From the NCBI GenBank assembly GCA_937980645.1, contig CALJPQ010000003.1:186001-250000 (forward strand): a stretch of 64,000 nt of DNA, written 5' to 3'. The DNA comes from an uncultured Saprospiraceae bacterium. GTDB lineage: Bacteria; Bacteroidota; Bacteroidia; Chitinophagales; Saprospiraceae. The translations under genes and the position numbers were made by a program. Below are positions 40,947 through 50,067 of the stretch, one piece after another (position 1 is the stretch's first letter; each line of letters opens with the position of its first letter). The notes beneath the pieces were generated by a model, which had not been told where the DNA came from, made no database searches, and was given only the letters and a program-made list of their open reading frames with translations.

Positions 40947-43340
40947 ATGCGCTTCGAGCCGCGCGATGTGTTGCAAAAGCTCGAATTTGACCGAATAACA
41001 GACCTTTTAGAAAAGCGAACCCTGACGCCTATGGGCGCCGAGCAGGCCCGCCTCATCGGCCCTATGCTCGATTTTGAGCGCATAGACGCCGCGCTTAGAG
41101 AGGTACGCGACTACAAACTCCTGCTGGAAAAAAACGAACGCCTGCCCTTAGAGACGTTCTCCGACTTGCGCCCCGACCTGCGTCTGCTGGCCATTCCGGA
41201 CTACACGCTGCCCTTAGAGGCCTTTCAGAACATTCGCCGCGTACTCGTGCTGATGCGCGGCATTTTTCGCTTCTTTAGCGGGCCTAAAAAAGAGATTTAC
41301 CCTAAAATTTATGCCCACATTGCCCATTTGCCGCAGCAAGAAGACCTGCTGAAGGCCATTGATGAAGTGTTCGATGAAAAAGGCGACCTCCGGCCCGACG
41401 CCTCACCCGAACTGATGCGCATCCGCCGCGAGCAAATGAGCAAAATGCGCGAACTAGACACCCGCTTCCGCCAACTCGTGGCCGAATACCGCAACAAGGG
41501 CTGGCTCTCCGACGCCCCCGAAAGCATCCGAAACGGACGCCGCGTGCTGGCCGTGCCCGCCGAACACCGGCGCAAAATCCGCGGTATCCTGCACGACGAA
41601 AGCGACACCGGGCGTACCGTCTTCATCGAACCAGAGCCCATCATCGAAATCAACAACGACCTCTTTGACCTCGAAGCCGAAGAGCGTCGCGAAATCTTCC
41701 GCATCCTGCGCCAACTCAGCCAGCGCATCCGCCCCCATGCCGACCTGCTCGCCCTCTATCAGGAAGCCCTGCTGCGCCTCGAAGTCATTCAGGCCAAAGC
41801 GCAATTAGCCTTAGAAATGCGGGCTAACATGCCCATTCTGCGCCCCAAACCCATCATTAGCATCCGAAAAGGCTATCACCCTCTATTGTACCTGAAAAAC
41901 AAGACCGCTGGCAAAAAAACCGTCCCCTTCGACCTGCGCCTGCACCCCGAACAGCACATCCTCGTCCTTTCCGGCCCCAATGCCGGCGGCAAATCCGTCG
42001 CCATGAAATCGGTGGGCCTGCTCCAACTTATGGTGCAAAGCGGCCTGCTCGTGCCCGTACACGAACTGAGCGAACTGGGCATCTTTGAGCAGGTCTTTGC
42101 CGACATCGGCGACCAGCAAAGCTTAGACGATGGCCTCAGCACCTACTCCTCGCGCCTGCAAAATGCGCGCGTCTTCATCCAGCACGCCACGCCTAATACC
42201 TTAGTGCTCATAGACGAAATGGGCAGCGGCACCGACCCCAAACCCGGCGGTGCCATCGCCGAGGCCATCCTGCAGGAACTCTACCGAAAAGGCGTGTATG
42301 CCGTCATCACCACGCACTATTCCAACCTCAAAGTTTTCGCCTTCCGTCATGAGGGCATCCTCAACGGCTGCATGCACTTCGACAAGGACACCCTGTCGCC
42401 CACTTACGAACTCAAAATAGGCCGCCCGGGCAGCAGCTATGCCTTCGAAATCGCCGCCAAAAGTGGTCTGCCTAAGCGCGTCATTGACTACGCTCGCAAA
42501 CGCACCGGCAGCGAAACCGCCGTGGATGACCTGCTCATCGAACTCCAGCGCGAAAAACAGGAACTGGAAGAACTGCTGCGCACCCTCAAGGCAAAAGAGG
42601 AAAACCTCGACCGCCTCATGAAAACCTACGACAGCATGCACCACGACCTCGAGCTGCGGCGCAAACGCCTCAAACTCGACCAAAAAGAATTTGAACTCCG
42701 CGTCAGTGCCCAGGCCAGCCGCGAGGTGGACAAACTCCTGCGCCAGCTGCGCGAAGAAAAAAGCCTCGAACGCGCCCAGCAGGTCGCCCAAGAACTGCGC
42801 CAGACCCGCGCCGAAACGGCCCGCCAGATTGACGACATTAACGCCGAAGTCATTCAATTGGAAGAAAAAAAGCCCGCTGCTGCCGCCAACCGGGTCTTTC
42901 AGGTGGGCGACTATGCCCGCCTGCGTGCCGGCGGCGCCGTTGGGCGCATCGAGTCCATCAAAGACGGCAAAGCGCAACTCATCATGGGCGGCCTCACCGT
43001 TACGGCCAGCCTGCGTGACCTCTTGCCCGTAGCCGCACCTGCTACCGTTGCGCCCGCCTCTACGCCTAAAACTGACATCCAGAAGACTGCCGACTTTGAA
43101 AACAAAATTGACATTCGCGGCATGACGCCCGAAGAGGCCATGCGCGTTCTGGAAAAATTCGTGGACAACGCTTTGCTGGCCAACGCCTCCACGCTTCGCA
43201 TTCTGCACGGCAAGGGCGTGGGTGTGCTGCGGCGCGTAGTGAAAGACAAACTGCGCGAATACGGCCGCCACATCGCCCGCACATATCACCCCGAACCTGA
43301 ATTGGGCGGTGACGGGGTAACTATTGTAGAGCTGGCTTAG
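40947..43340 (+). CDS. mutS2: MutS2 endonuclease/ATPase
   Basis: A 797-aa (802 if ATG 40932 is used) homologue of MutS without the mismatch-recognition domain, in other bacteria an inhibitor of recombination or a ribosome-collision factor. Features in order: N-terminal core domain (~1-300), ATPase with Walker A SGPNAGGKSV, Walker B LIDEMGSGTDP and ABC-like STHYSNL-type segment, a long coiled-coil region (~530-650, rich in Glu/Lys/Arg) and a C-terminal Smr domain with IDIRGMTPEEAM and LRILHGKGVGVLR (HGxG nuclease motif). I prefer ATG 40947, after a purine-rich GAAGAAAAA; 40932 would be leaderless. It overlaps the next gene by 4 bp. Confidence 0.95.
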   Translation: MRFEPRDVLQKLEFDRITDLLEKRTLTPMGAEQARLIGPMLDFERIDAALREVRDYKLLLEKNERLPLETFSDLRPDLRLLAIPDYTLPLEAFQNIRRVLVLMRGIFRFFSGPKKEIYPKIYAHIAHLPQQEDLLKAIDEVFDEKGDLRPDASPELMRIRREQMSKMRELDTRFRQLVAEYRNKGWLSDAPESIRNGRRVLAVPAEHRRKIRGILHDESDTGRTVFIEPEPIIEINNDLFDLEAEERREIFRILRQLSQRIRPHADLLALYQEALLRLEVIQAKAQLALEMRANMPILRPKPIISIRKGYHPLLYLKNKTAGKKTVPFDLRLHPEQHILVLSGPNAGGKSVAMKSVGLLQLMVQSGLLVPVHELSELGIFEQVFADIGDQQSLDDGLSTYSSRLQNARVFIQHATPNTLVLIDEMGSGTDPKPGGAIAEAILQELYRKGVYAVITTHYSNLKVFAFRHEGILNGCMHFDKDTLSPTYELKIGRPGSSYAFEIAAKSGLPKRVIDYARKRTGSETAVDDLLIELQREKQELEELLRTLKAKEENLDRLMKTYDSMHHDLELRRKRLKLDQKEFELRVSAQASREVDKLLRQLREEKSLERAQQVAQELRQTRAETARQIDDINAEVIQLEEKKPAAAANRVFQVGDYARLRAGGAVGRIESIKDGKAQLIMGGLTVTASLRDLLPVAAPATVAPASTPKTDIQKTADFENKIDIRGMTPEEAMRVLEKFVDNALLANASTLRILHGKGVGVLRRVVKDKLREYGRHIARTYHPEPELGGDGVTIVELA

Positions 43341-44167
43341 GCGGGGTCTGTTACCGCCCCTCCTCCGCCTTTTCGCATGCGCAGGGTGAAAACCAAAGGC
43401 AACACGTTCTCCAGCCCGCGAATGCGGTAGTAACCGTCGTCGCCGCGCACGGCATTTGGAAAGCAGTTGAAGGGCGAGTAGGGATATTCCTCAAACTGCT
43501 CCAGCTGAAGCCCGCGCCGAAGCAGCGAGCCGAGCACCTCGCTCAAGCTGTGGTTCCAGTTGTACTCCTTGCCCGACAGCACTGCCGAGCGGTCGGCATA
43601 GGTGCTGTTTAGTTCGCTCTCAATGACGCCAGCATTGTGATAAGGGTATTTCAAGGCTTGCATCTGTTCATCGAGCATCCACAATACCGGATGAAACTCG
43701 GCGATGTAAAAAACACCGCCCGGCTTTAGGAAATGGGCCACCACATTGGCCCAGGGCTCCAGGTCGGGCAGCCAGCCCAGCACACCGTAGGAAGTGAACA
43801 CGATGTCGAACTCACCGCTAAGGTGTTGGGGCAAATCGTACACCGAGCAGCAGACAAATTCGGCCGGTAGGGACAATTCCTCAGCCAGCTGGCGCGCCTG
43901 CGCAATGGCCGGTTCCGAGAAGTCGCAGCCCACCACATGGGCGCCCAATCGCGCCCAAGAGAGCGTGTCTTGCCCAAAGTGGCACTGCAAGTGCAGCAAC
44001 GAGCGACCGCGCACGTCGCCCATCTCGCGCAGTTCGATGCCCGTCAGGCTGATACCGCCTTCGCGTTTCCACCCCTCTACATCGTAAAAGCTCGAGCGCA
44101 CGTGCACAGGTACGCGCGCATTCCAGGCGCGACGGTTGTGGTTGATGTATTCCGATAGTGAGTTCAT
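43337..44167 (-). CDS. Class I SAM-dependent methyltransferase
   Basis: A 276-aa methyltransferase. Motif I appears as SLLHLQCHFGQDTLSWARLGAHV (GxG replaced by H-F-G-Q, as in a UbiE-like subfamily), then GCDFSEPAIAQAR, and motif II region FDIVFTSYGVLGWLPDL. The N-terminus NHNRRAWNARVPVH is a recurrent start for this Bacteroidota subgroup. Substrate unknown. A perfect TACCTTTG promoter box lies 44 bp upstream. It overlaps the mutS2 3' end by 4 bp, stop against stop. Confidence 0.85.
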   Translation of the reverse strand: MNSLSEYINHNRRAWNARVPVHVRSSFYDVEGWKREGGISLTGIELREMGDVRGRSLLHLQCHFGQDTLSWARLGAHVVGCDFSEPAIAQARQLAEELSLPAEFVCCSVYDLPQHLSGEFDIVFTSYGVLGWLPDLEPWANVVAHFLKPGGVFYIAEFHPVLWMLDEQMQALKYPYHNAGVIESELNSTYADRSAVLSGKEYNWNHSLSEVLGSLLRRGLQLEQFEEYPYSPFNCFPNAVRGDDGYYRIRGLENVLPLVFTLRMRKGGGGAVTDPA

Positions 44168-44210
44168 GCACTAATTCTGCAGCTAAAAATGCCAATTAGA
44201 AGTTCTCGAG

Positions 44211-44218
44211 CAAAGGTA
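44211..44218 (-). promoter_or_regulatory. TAnnTTTG -7 box for the methyltransferase
   Basis: Exact TACCTTTG on the minus strand; predicted leader ~38 nt. Confidence 0.55.
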
Positions 44219-44332
44219 AACGACTGCGCTCTGTGCGCACGGGCGAACGCCGGATTTGGCCTGCTGATAGAGGTGCCTGTACCCAGCGACGTTAAATTTT
44301 CTCGCAGGCGACATTATTTGGGCCCACCCTCC

Positions 44333-44340
44333 CATATTTG
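44333..44340 (+). promoter_or_regulatory. Near-consensus -7 box for the AsmA-like gene
   Basis: CATATTTG, one mismatch to TAnnTTTG, with a TATTTG about 19 bp upstream in the -33 position; ATG 44362 would have a ~15-nt leader. Confidence 0.4.
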
Positions 44341-44361
44341 CTCAAAAATACCCATGCCGTC

Positions 44362-46944
44362 ATGTCCGAAACACCATCTTCGCCTTCTCGTCGCCGCCGC
44401 TGGTGGAAGCGCCTTCTGTGGTGGGTGGGCTTGCCGCTGCTGCTGCTGATAGTTATGCTGGTGGTGGTGGCCTTGGTCTTTAATGAGCAGATTACGCGCC
44501 GCCTGCTGGATGCCTTAGATGACCAGCTCCGCACCGAGCTGACTGTGCGCAAGGCAGGGCTATCGTTGCTTCGCCGCTTTCCGGAGGCGTCGGTCAATCT
44601 GGAAGATGTGCAGCTGAAAGACGCTTTTGGGCGTTATCTGTTGCAAGCGCGAGAGGTATCGTTTCGCTTTCGGCTGTTCAGCCTGTTTGGCGAGCGCATC
44701 GAGGTAAAAAAGGTGGTGTTGAGTGGCGGTGCACTCAACGTACGCATTGATGCGCGCGGACGAACTAACTACGACATTTTCAAAGAAAGTCATTCGGAGG
44801 CACCCTCGAGCGACAGCAACCTCCGCCTGGCCTTAGAAAATGCGGAGTTCAAAAACTTGCTCCTTATTTACGATAACGCCAATACGCGGCAAACGGCCAG
44901 CATCAACTTGAAAAATGCCGGTCTGGCAGGCGATTTCGCTGCCCGCCAGTTCACGCTATCTTCTCAGGCCGACATGACCGTGGCGCGCCTGCAGGTGGGC
45001 GATAGCCGCTATCTGGTGGGCCAGCCGCTGCGCTACAACGCCGTGGTAGCGGTGGACTTAGCCAAGGGCCTGTACGACCTGCAGAATGTCGAACTTTTCG
45101 TGGGCGGCAACGGCTTCGACGTCTCGGGCTTCGTATCGGACAAAGGCGAGTACTCCGACATCAATGTGCAGATGAAGGGGCGCGAAGGCGATATTTCCTT
45201 AGTCATCGCCTTGCTGCCAGAGCCGTACAGCGCTTATTTCAGCGACTTCCAGAGCAGCGGTGCCTACACGTTTTCAGCCTTCGTGCGCGGGCGAGCCAGC
45301 AAGACTCAATTGCCTGCAGTGGGCGTAGAGGCCACGCTGCGCAACGGAACCGTTTCCTCTGAAAAACTGCAAAGTCCACTTCGCAATGTGTCGTTTCGCA
45401 CGACGTACAGTGCCCGGCCGTCGGGTCAGGGCGTGTTTGAAATCGCCGATTTTCAGGCCAATTTTGGCGGTCAACCGTTGGGCTTCCAATTGAAAGTTAC
45501 TGACTTAGACGACCCGCTGGTGGACTTTCGCCTGCAAGGCGCCTTGCCCCTAAAGGCCGCTTATGGCTTGCTCGATAACCCGCGTGTGAGCGGTGGCGAC
45601 GGTCTCGTGCGCATTCCCAACCTATCGGTGCAGGGGCGCTATGCCGACATGACGAGCATGCAGCGCATTGCGCGCGTGCGCGCCGAAGCGGAAGTACAGT
45701 TCGATGCCGCTGCGCTGACGTACAACGGCGTGGAGGTAGGCTTTCCCTCAGGGCGTATTGTTTTGCAGGACAACCTGCTGCGCTCCGACAGTGTGCAAAT
45801 GCAAATCGGGCGAAGCGACCTGCTGCTCCACGGCTACGCGCAAAACCTGCTGCCGGTGCTTTTTGCCGACTCGCTCAACACGCAAAACGCCCAGCTGGAG
45901 TTCAACGCCCGGCTACAGGGGCGTTTCATTGACGTGGGCCAACTGCTCGACCTCTTTGCCGTATCGGAAGAAGAAGTCTCGGGCGATACGGCCATCTTAG
46001 ACTCGCTGCGCACAGAGGCTAACCAGGAGCGCCAGCGCATTACCGAACGACTGAAAGGCGTCTTCGAGATGGGCTTCGATGCCTTCGAATATCGCAAAAT
46101 CCGCGGCCAACAATTCAGCGGCTTGCTCGCCTTCGACCGCGGCACGCTTAACTTCCGCGTCAGTGTGCAGGCCATGCAGGGCAATGCCCAGGTGAGTGGC
46201 GTGGGCTACTTCAGCCCACGGCCATCCCTAAAAATGCGCATCACCCTGCAGGCCGTGGATTTGCGAACCCTCATGGAACAGTGCGACAACTTCGACCAGG
46301 GCGTTATCACCCACCAAAACCTGCGCGGAACCCTGTCGGGCCGGGTAGTCGCCTATGCCTTCTGGGACGAAAGCAATCACTTCCTCATGGACCAACTCCG
46401 CGTCCTGGCCGACGTCAGGGCCACCGACGGCGAACTGGTCGGAGTGAAAATGCTTGAAGATTTCTCTACCTTCATCCACATCGAAGACTTGCGGCACATC
46501 CGATTTGCCGACTTGCAGAACTATCTGGAAATCCGAAACCGCACGCTTTACCTGCCGGTCATGTTCATCCAGAGCAATGCGCTCAACCTCACCCTTTCGG
46601 GCACGCATACCTTCGACAACGACATTGACTACCGCCTCAAGGTGAACGTCGGGCAGCTGCTCGTCAACCGCATCAAACGGCACGACCCCGACCTGGAGCC
46701 GCTGCCCGCGCGGGAGGGATGGTTCAACGTGTTTTACACCATCCGGGGCAACATGGACAAGTACGACATGAAGCGCGGTAAAAAAGAAGTCGTGCGCGAA
46801 TTTGAGCGCAGCGAAGTGCTCAAAAAGAACCTGGCACAGCGCATCGAGGAGGAGTTTCGCGGCATTGACGGGCGTCCGTTGCCGCCCACTGCAGGTGTTG
46901 AGAACGAGCGCGCTCGGCCGGGAGCCGTGCCCACCATTCAATGA
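44362..46944 (+). CDS. AsmA-family envelope protein
   Basis: An 860-aa protein anchored by one N-terminal helix (~25-45, after a basic RRRRWWKR segment). The opening L-V-F-N-E-Q-I-T-R-R-L-L and the L-L-R-R-F-P-E-A-S-V-N-L-E-D-V segment are typical of AsmA, and the C-terminal ~200 residues hold an AsmA-like domain (L-R-G-T-L-S-G-R-V, Y-R-L-K-V-N-V-G-Q-L). AsmA/TamB-type proteins are proposed lipid-transfer bridges between the inner and outer membranes; that role is inferred. Start ATG 44362 follows a CATATTTG box. It overlaps the convergent riboflavin synthase gene by 7 bp. Confidence 0.88.
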   Translation: MSETPSSPSRRRRWWKRLLWWVGLPLLLLIVMLVVVALVFNEQITRRLLDALDDQLRTELTVRKAGLSLLRRFPEASVNLEDVQLKDAFGRYLLQAREVSFRFRLFSLFGERIEVKKVVLSGGALNVRIDARGRTNYDIFKESHSEAPSSDSNLRLALENAEFKNLLLIYDNANTRQTASINLKNAGLAGDFAARQFTLSSQADMTVARLQVGDSRYLVGQPLRYNAVVAVDLAKGLYDLQNVELFVGGNGFDVSGFVSDKGEYSDINVQMKGREGDISLVIALLPEPYSAYFSDFQSSGAYTFSAFVRGRASKTQLPAVGVEATLRNGTVSSEKLQSPLRNVSFRTTYSARPSGQGVFEIADFQANFGGQPLGFQLKVTDLDDPLVDFRLQGALPLKAAYGLLDNPRVSGGDGLVRIPNLSVQGRYADMTSMQRIARVRAEAEVQFDAAALTYNGVEVGFPSGRIVLQDNLLRSDSVQMQIGRSDLLLHGYAQNLLPVLFADSLNTQNAQLEFNARLQGRFIDVGQLLDLFAVSEEEVSGDTAILDSLRTEANQERQRITERLKGVFEMGFDAFEYRKIRGQQFSGLLAFDRGTLNFRVSVQAMQGNAQVSGVGYFSPRPSLKMRITLQAVDLRTLMEQCDNFDQGVITHQNLRGTLSGRVVAYAFWDESNHFLMDQLRVLADVRATDGELVGVKMLEDFSTFIHIEDLRHIRFADLQNYLEIRNRTLYLPVMFIQSNALNLTLSGTHTFDNDIDYRLKVNVGQLLVNRIKRHDPDLEPLPAREGWFNVFYTIRGNMDKYDMKRGKKEVVREFERSEVLKKNLAQRIEEEFRGIDGRPLPPTAGVENERARPGAVPTIQ

Positions 46945-47546
46945 CGCGCCAATACCGGCCCATACAGGGCAAGGTAGCGAGCAATGTATTTGCCAATGAC
47001 GTCAAACTCCACGTTCAAACGGTCGCCCTCACGCAGGCGAGAGAAATTGGTGTGCTCCCATGTGTAAGGAATAATAGCCACAGAAAAGAGGTCATCGCGG
47101 GGTTCTACCACCGTCAGGCTCACGCCGTTGAGGCAGATGGAGCCTTTATCTACCAAAAAATGTTCAGGAGTGGGGCGATACCGGAACGTGATGCGCCAGG
47201 AGCCATCGCGTGGCTCGATAGACGTACAATGCGCTACATCGTCCACATGGCCCTGCACTAAGTGGCCGTCCAGACGGCCGCCCCAGGCCAGGCTGCGCTC
47301 CAGATTGACCACCTGCCCCGGCTGCCAGTCGCCAAGGTTGGAGCGGCGCAGTGTTTCTTCTACGGCTGTTACCACGTGGGAGCCATCGCGGACATCCACC
47401 ACGGTGAGGCAAACACCGTCGTGGCTGACACTCTGGTCTATTCGCAACGCTGCGCTAATTGGGCTGCGCAGCGTAAAATGTACATTCGAACCTTGACGTT
47501 CGACGCGCTCCACTACGCCGAGCGCCTCCACAATACCGGTAAACAT
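46938..47546 (-). CDS. ribE: Riboflavin synthase, alpha subunit
   Basis: A 202-aa enzyme converting two lumazine molecules to riboflavin plus the pyrimidine precursor. It has two tandem lumazine-binding domains: the first opens MFTGIVEALGVVERVE with S-H-D-G-V-C-L-T-V-V, the second carries the matching S-I-C-L-N-G-V-S-L-T-V-V and a C-terminal NVEFDVIGKYIAR. Start ATG 47546 (MFTGIVE) is diagnostic. No other rib gene is in the window. It overlaps the AsmA-like gene by 7 bp, stop against stop. Confidence 0.96.
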   Translation of the reverse strand: MFTGIVEALGVVERVERQGSNVHFTLRSPISAALRIDQSVSHDGVCLTVVDVRDGSHVVTAVEETLRRSNLGDWQPGQVVNLERSLAWGGRLDGHLVQGHVDDVAHCTSIEPRDGSWRITFRYRPTPEHFLVDKGSICLNGVSLTVVEPRDDLFSVAIIPYTWEHTNFSRLREGDRLNVEFDVIGKYIARYLALYGPVLARH

Positions 47547-47753
47547 GGGCAATCAGATGCTTTTTCTAAAACGGCCCTATAACCGCTAAAACGGCAAAAA
47601 GATTTGCCCACCTCCCAAACGCCCGCGCTAACTTGCGCGCCGTTAGCCATTTCGCCCAACCAACAATGCACTGAAGCCTTTAGCCTATACTCTCTATTCG
47701 CCCCTGTTCTTCACTGTTTATTGTTCATTCTCCATTGTTCAATCGCTATTGCC

Positions 47754-48521
47754 ATGCAAAAACGAACGTTTCTGAAAACCTCCCTCTGGCTGGCTGCCGG
47801 AGCAGCGCTCGCTCCGTTGTTCTCCGCCTGCGACTCGGCCAAAAAGGCCAACGGCAATAAGACCGCCGTCATCCCGCCGCCCAAGTTGCGTCGCTCCGGG
47901 CCGTTCACGCTGCCGCCGCTGCCGTATCCGTCGGATGCGCTGGAACCGTACATTGACAAGCAAACGATGGAAATCCACCACGGTAAGCACCACGGCGGCT
48001 ACGTCAACAACCTCAACGATGCCGTAGTGGGTACAGTGTATGCCGATTACGAACTGGACGACATCCTGGCGCGCATCACCACCGCCGACGCCGACCGCAA
48101 AATCCGCAACAATGCCGGTGGACACTGGAACCACACCTTCTTCTGGCAAATCATGAAACCCGGCGGCGCTCCCCTGCCGGAAGGGCAATTTGCCACAGCC
48201 CTCAATGCAACCTTCGGCTCCTTCGACCAGTTTAAAACGGCCTTCTCCGATGCCGCCAAAAGCGTCTTCGGCTCCGGCTGGGCCTGGCTATGCGTAGGCA
48301 AGGATAAAAGCCTGTTCATCAGCACCACACCCAACCAGGACAACCCGCTCATGATGCAAATCGTGTCCAAAGTGGGCACGCCCATATTTGGCTTAGACGT
48401 CTGGGAACACGCCTACTACCTCAAGTACCAGAACCGTCGCCCCGACTACATCGGCGCCTTCTTCAACGTCGTCAACTGGGAAGAGGTCGCCAACCGATAC
48501 AACCGCGCCATGTTCGGCTGA
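47754..48521 (+). CDS. Fe/Mn superoxide dismutase exported as a lipoprotein
   Basis: A 255-aa SOD. The N-terminal [20 protein letters not shown] followed by PLFSAC is a twin-arginine-free signal with a lipobox, so Cys ~26 should be lipidated and the enzyme placed outside the cytoplasm. The catalytic domain keeps all metal ligands: His in [17 protein letters not shown], His in [11 protein letters not shown], and Asp/His in [16 protein letters not shown]. Fe versus Mn cannot be told here. Start ATG 47754 lies after a T/C-rich leader. A clean terminator (48531-48568) follows. Periplasmic removal of superoxide is the inferred role. Confidence 0.93.
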   Translation: MQKRTFLKTSLWLAAGAALAPLFSACDSAKKANGNKTAVIPPPKLRRSGPFTLPPLPYPSDALEPYIDKQTMEIHHGKHHGGYVNNLNDAVVGTVYADYELDDILARITTADADRKIRNNAGGHWNHTFFWQIMKPGGAPLPEGQFATALNATFGSFDQFKTAFSDAAKSVFGSGWAWLCVGKDKSLFISTTPNQDNPLMMQIVSKVGTPIFGLDVWEHAYYLKYQNRRPDYIGAFFNVVNWEEVANRYNRAMFG

Positions 48522-48530
48522 TACCCTTCA

Positions 48531-48568
48531 AAGCCGGCTCGGTGCCACCTGTCGGGCCGGCTTTTCTT
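48531..48568 (+). terminator. Intrinsic terminator after the SOD gene
   Basis: AAGCCGGC / GCCGGCTT, 8-bp perfect stem with a 17-base loop, followed by TTCTTCC, 10 bp after the SOD stop. Confidence 0.7.
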
Positions 48569-48621
48569 CCAAAAACCAAAACGACCTTGCCAGCGTTTAG
48601 CCAACCAAATACATCATCGCC

Positions 48622-49710
48622 ATGCTGGGCTATCGCTTCTCCGAGTATAAAGCCGACGCCAACCAGGAGCCTTTCGAGCGCCTGTTCAAAATCTTTCAGG
48701 AACTGCTCCTTTACACCTCCGGCAATGTCGAAGAGGCACTGGCCTGGATGACCGAACTGGACAAGGCCTACCATTTCACCACACCAGACTACGGCATCGG
48801 CGATTTCATCCGGGACCTCGAGGAAAAAGGCTACATCCGCCGCCAGGGCGACGGACAGGGAGGCTTCCGGCCCACGGCCAAAATGGAAATTGCCCTGCGC
48901 CAGAAAAGCTTGGACGACATCTTCGGCGACCTCAAAAAGGCCAAAAGCGGCCGCCACGACACCACATTTATCGGCCGCGGCGATGAGTTTACCGCGGACG
49001 TCAAGCCCTACGAATTTGGCGACGCCTTAGAAAACCTCGCTGTAACCAACTCGCTGCGAAATGCTTACATCAACCACGGCCTCGACGAGTTCCAGCTGAC
49101 GCAAGACGACCTGGAAGTGTATGAAACCTACTACCAAAGCCAGATGTCGTCAGTGCTCATGATTGACATTTCGCACTCGATGATCCTCTACGGTGAAGAC
49201 CGCATCACGCCAGCCAAAAAAGTAGCCCTGGCACTGGCCGAATTTATCCAGACGCGCTTCCCAAAAGATACCCTGGACATCATCGTCTTTGGCGACGACG
49301 CCTGGCCCATTCAACTCAAAGACGTACCCTACCTGGAGGTTGGCCCTTACCACACCAACACGGTAGCAGGCATTGAATTAGCCATGGACATCCTGCGCCG
49401 GCGGCGCAACCCCAACAAGCAAATCTTCATGATCACCGACGGCAAGCCTACATGCCTGAAACTGGGCAAGAACTATTACAAAAACTCTTTCGGCCTAGAT
49501 CGCAAAATCGTCAACCGTTGCCTCAACCTCGCCGCCCGTTGCCGCAAGCTAGACATTCCCATCACCACGTTTATGATCGCCAGCGATCCTTATTTAGTGC
49601 GCTTCGTCGAGGCGTTCACTCAGGCCAACAACGGCAAGGCCTTCTACGCCTCGCTACAAGGACTGGGTGCGTTTGTGCTGGAAAGCTACAAAAAGCGCAA
49701 GCGGAAATAA
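48622..49710 (+). CDS. Von Willebrand factor type A domain protein
   Basis: A 362-aa protein with no signal peptide. Residues ~1-170 are helical (LLLYTSGNVEEALAWM, SLDDIFGDLKKAK); the VWA domain starts about residue 180 with the MIDAS motif LMIDISHSMILYGEDR (DxSxS variant) and has a later metal-coordinating Thr/Asp at IFMITDGKP. The C-terminus is Lys/Arg-rich. Many such proteins work with a MoxR-type AAA+ chaperone, but no AAA+ gene adjoins it here. Function unknown; metal-dependent protein assembly is the family theme. Confidence 0.85.
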   Translation: MLGYRFSEYKADANQEPFERLFKIFQELLLYTSGNVEEALAWMTELDKAYHFTTPDYGIGDFIRDLEEKGYIRRQGDGQGGFRPTAKMEIALRQKSLDDIFGDLKKAKSGRHDTTFIGRGDEFTADVKPYEFGDALENLAVTNSLRNAYINHGLDEFQLTQDDLEVYETYYQSQMSSVLMIDISHSMILYGEDRITPAKKVALALAEFIQTRFPKDTLDIIVFGDDAWPIQLKDVPYLEVGPYHTNTVAGIELAMDILRRRRNPNKQIFMITDGKPTCLKLGKNYYKNSFGLDRKIVNRCLNLAARCRKLDIPITTFMIASDPYLVRFVEAFTQANNGKAFYASLQGLGAFVLESYKKRKRK

Positions 49711-49823
49711 AAGCCACCCCGCTTTTTACGGCTGCACGTAGGCTAATAAACACTTACTTGCTGACTTTACGCAAGGCTGCTGTGAAGCAAAAGATTAAAA
49801 AAAACGCAAAGCGCGCAGAGGAC

Positions 49824-49873
49824 CGCAGAGGTGTTTCTATCAGGTTTCCCAGCGCTCTCGGCGGTAAAAAAAA
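49824..49873 (+). repeat. Intergenic repeat family B, copy 2
   Basis: CGCAGAGG-TGTTTCT start, CGGCGGTAAAAAAA end, matching the order and ends of copy 1 at 15577-15625. Confidence 0.55.
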
Positions 49874-49931
49874 TGGAGCCCATGAGCACATCAACCGAGT
49901 GCAGTACGAGTTAAAAAGTAGCTACGAATCT

Positions 49932-49964
49932 GAGGCGACATCTCCCGCAGGGAGGTGTTGTCTC
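49932..49964. repeat. Palindromic repeat family A, copy 3
   Basis: GAGGCGACATCTCCC-GCA-GGGAGGTGTTGTCTC pairs over 15 bp, three of them G-T. Half-sites GACATCTC and GAGGTGT recur in copies 1 and 2 at 16850 and 19423. Confidence 0.65.
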
Positions 49965-50067
49965 TGGGCTCTCTCGAATGCGTGAACCATTCGCTCTTCA
50001 TTCGTGCATTTGTGCCGACCTTACCGCCTGAGGGCTATGGTATTTTGTCCTGCCTGCGTGAGTTCAG

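Larger units (their letters stand above)
49711..50067. other. 357-bp intergenic region between convergent genes, two repeat copies
   Basis: No gene is convincing. It contains family B copy 2 (49824-49873) and family A copy 3 (49932-49964). The rest has no promoter box or hairpin that I can support. Confidence 0.55.

Noticed and set aside
42201..43289. 362-codon frame antisense to mutS2
   Set aside because: Phe/Ala/Val-rich shadow of a coiled coil coding region; no family signature.
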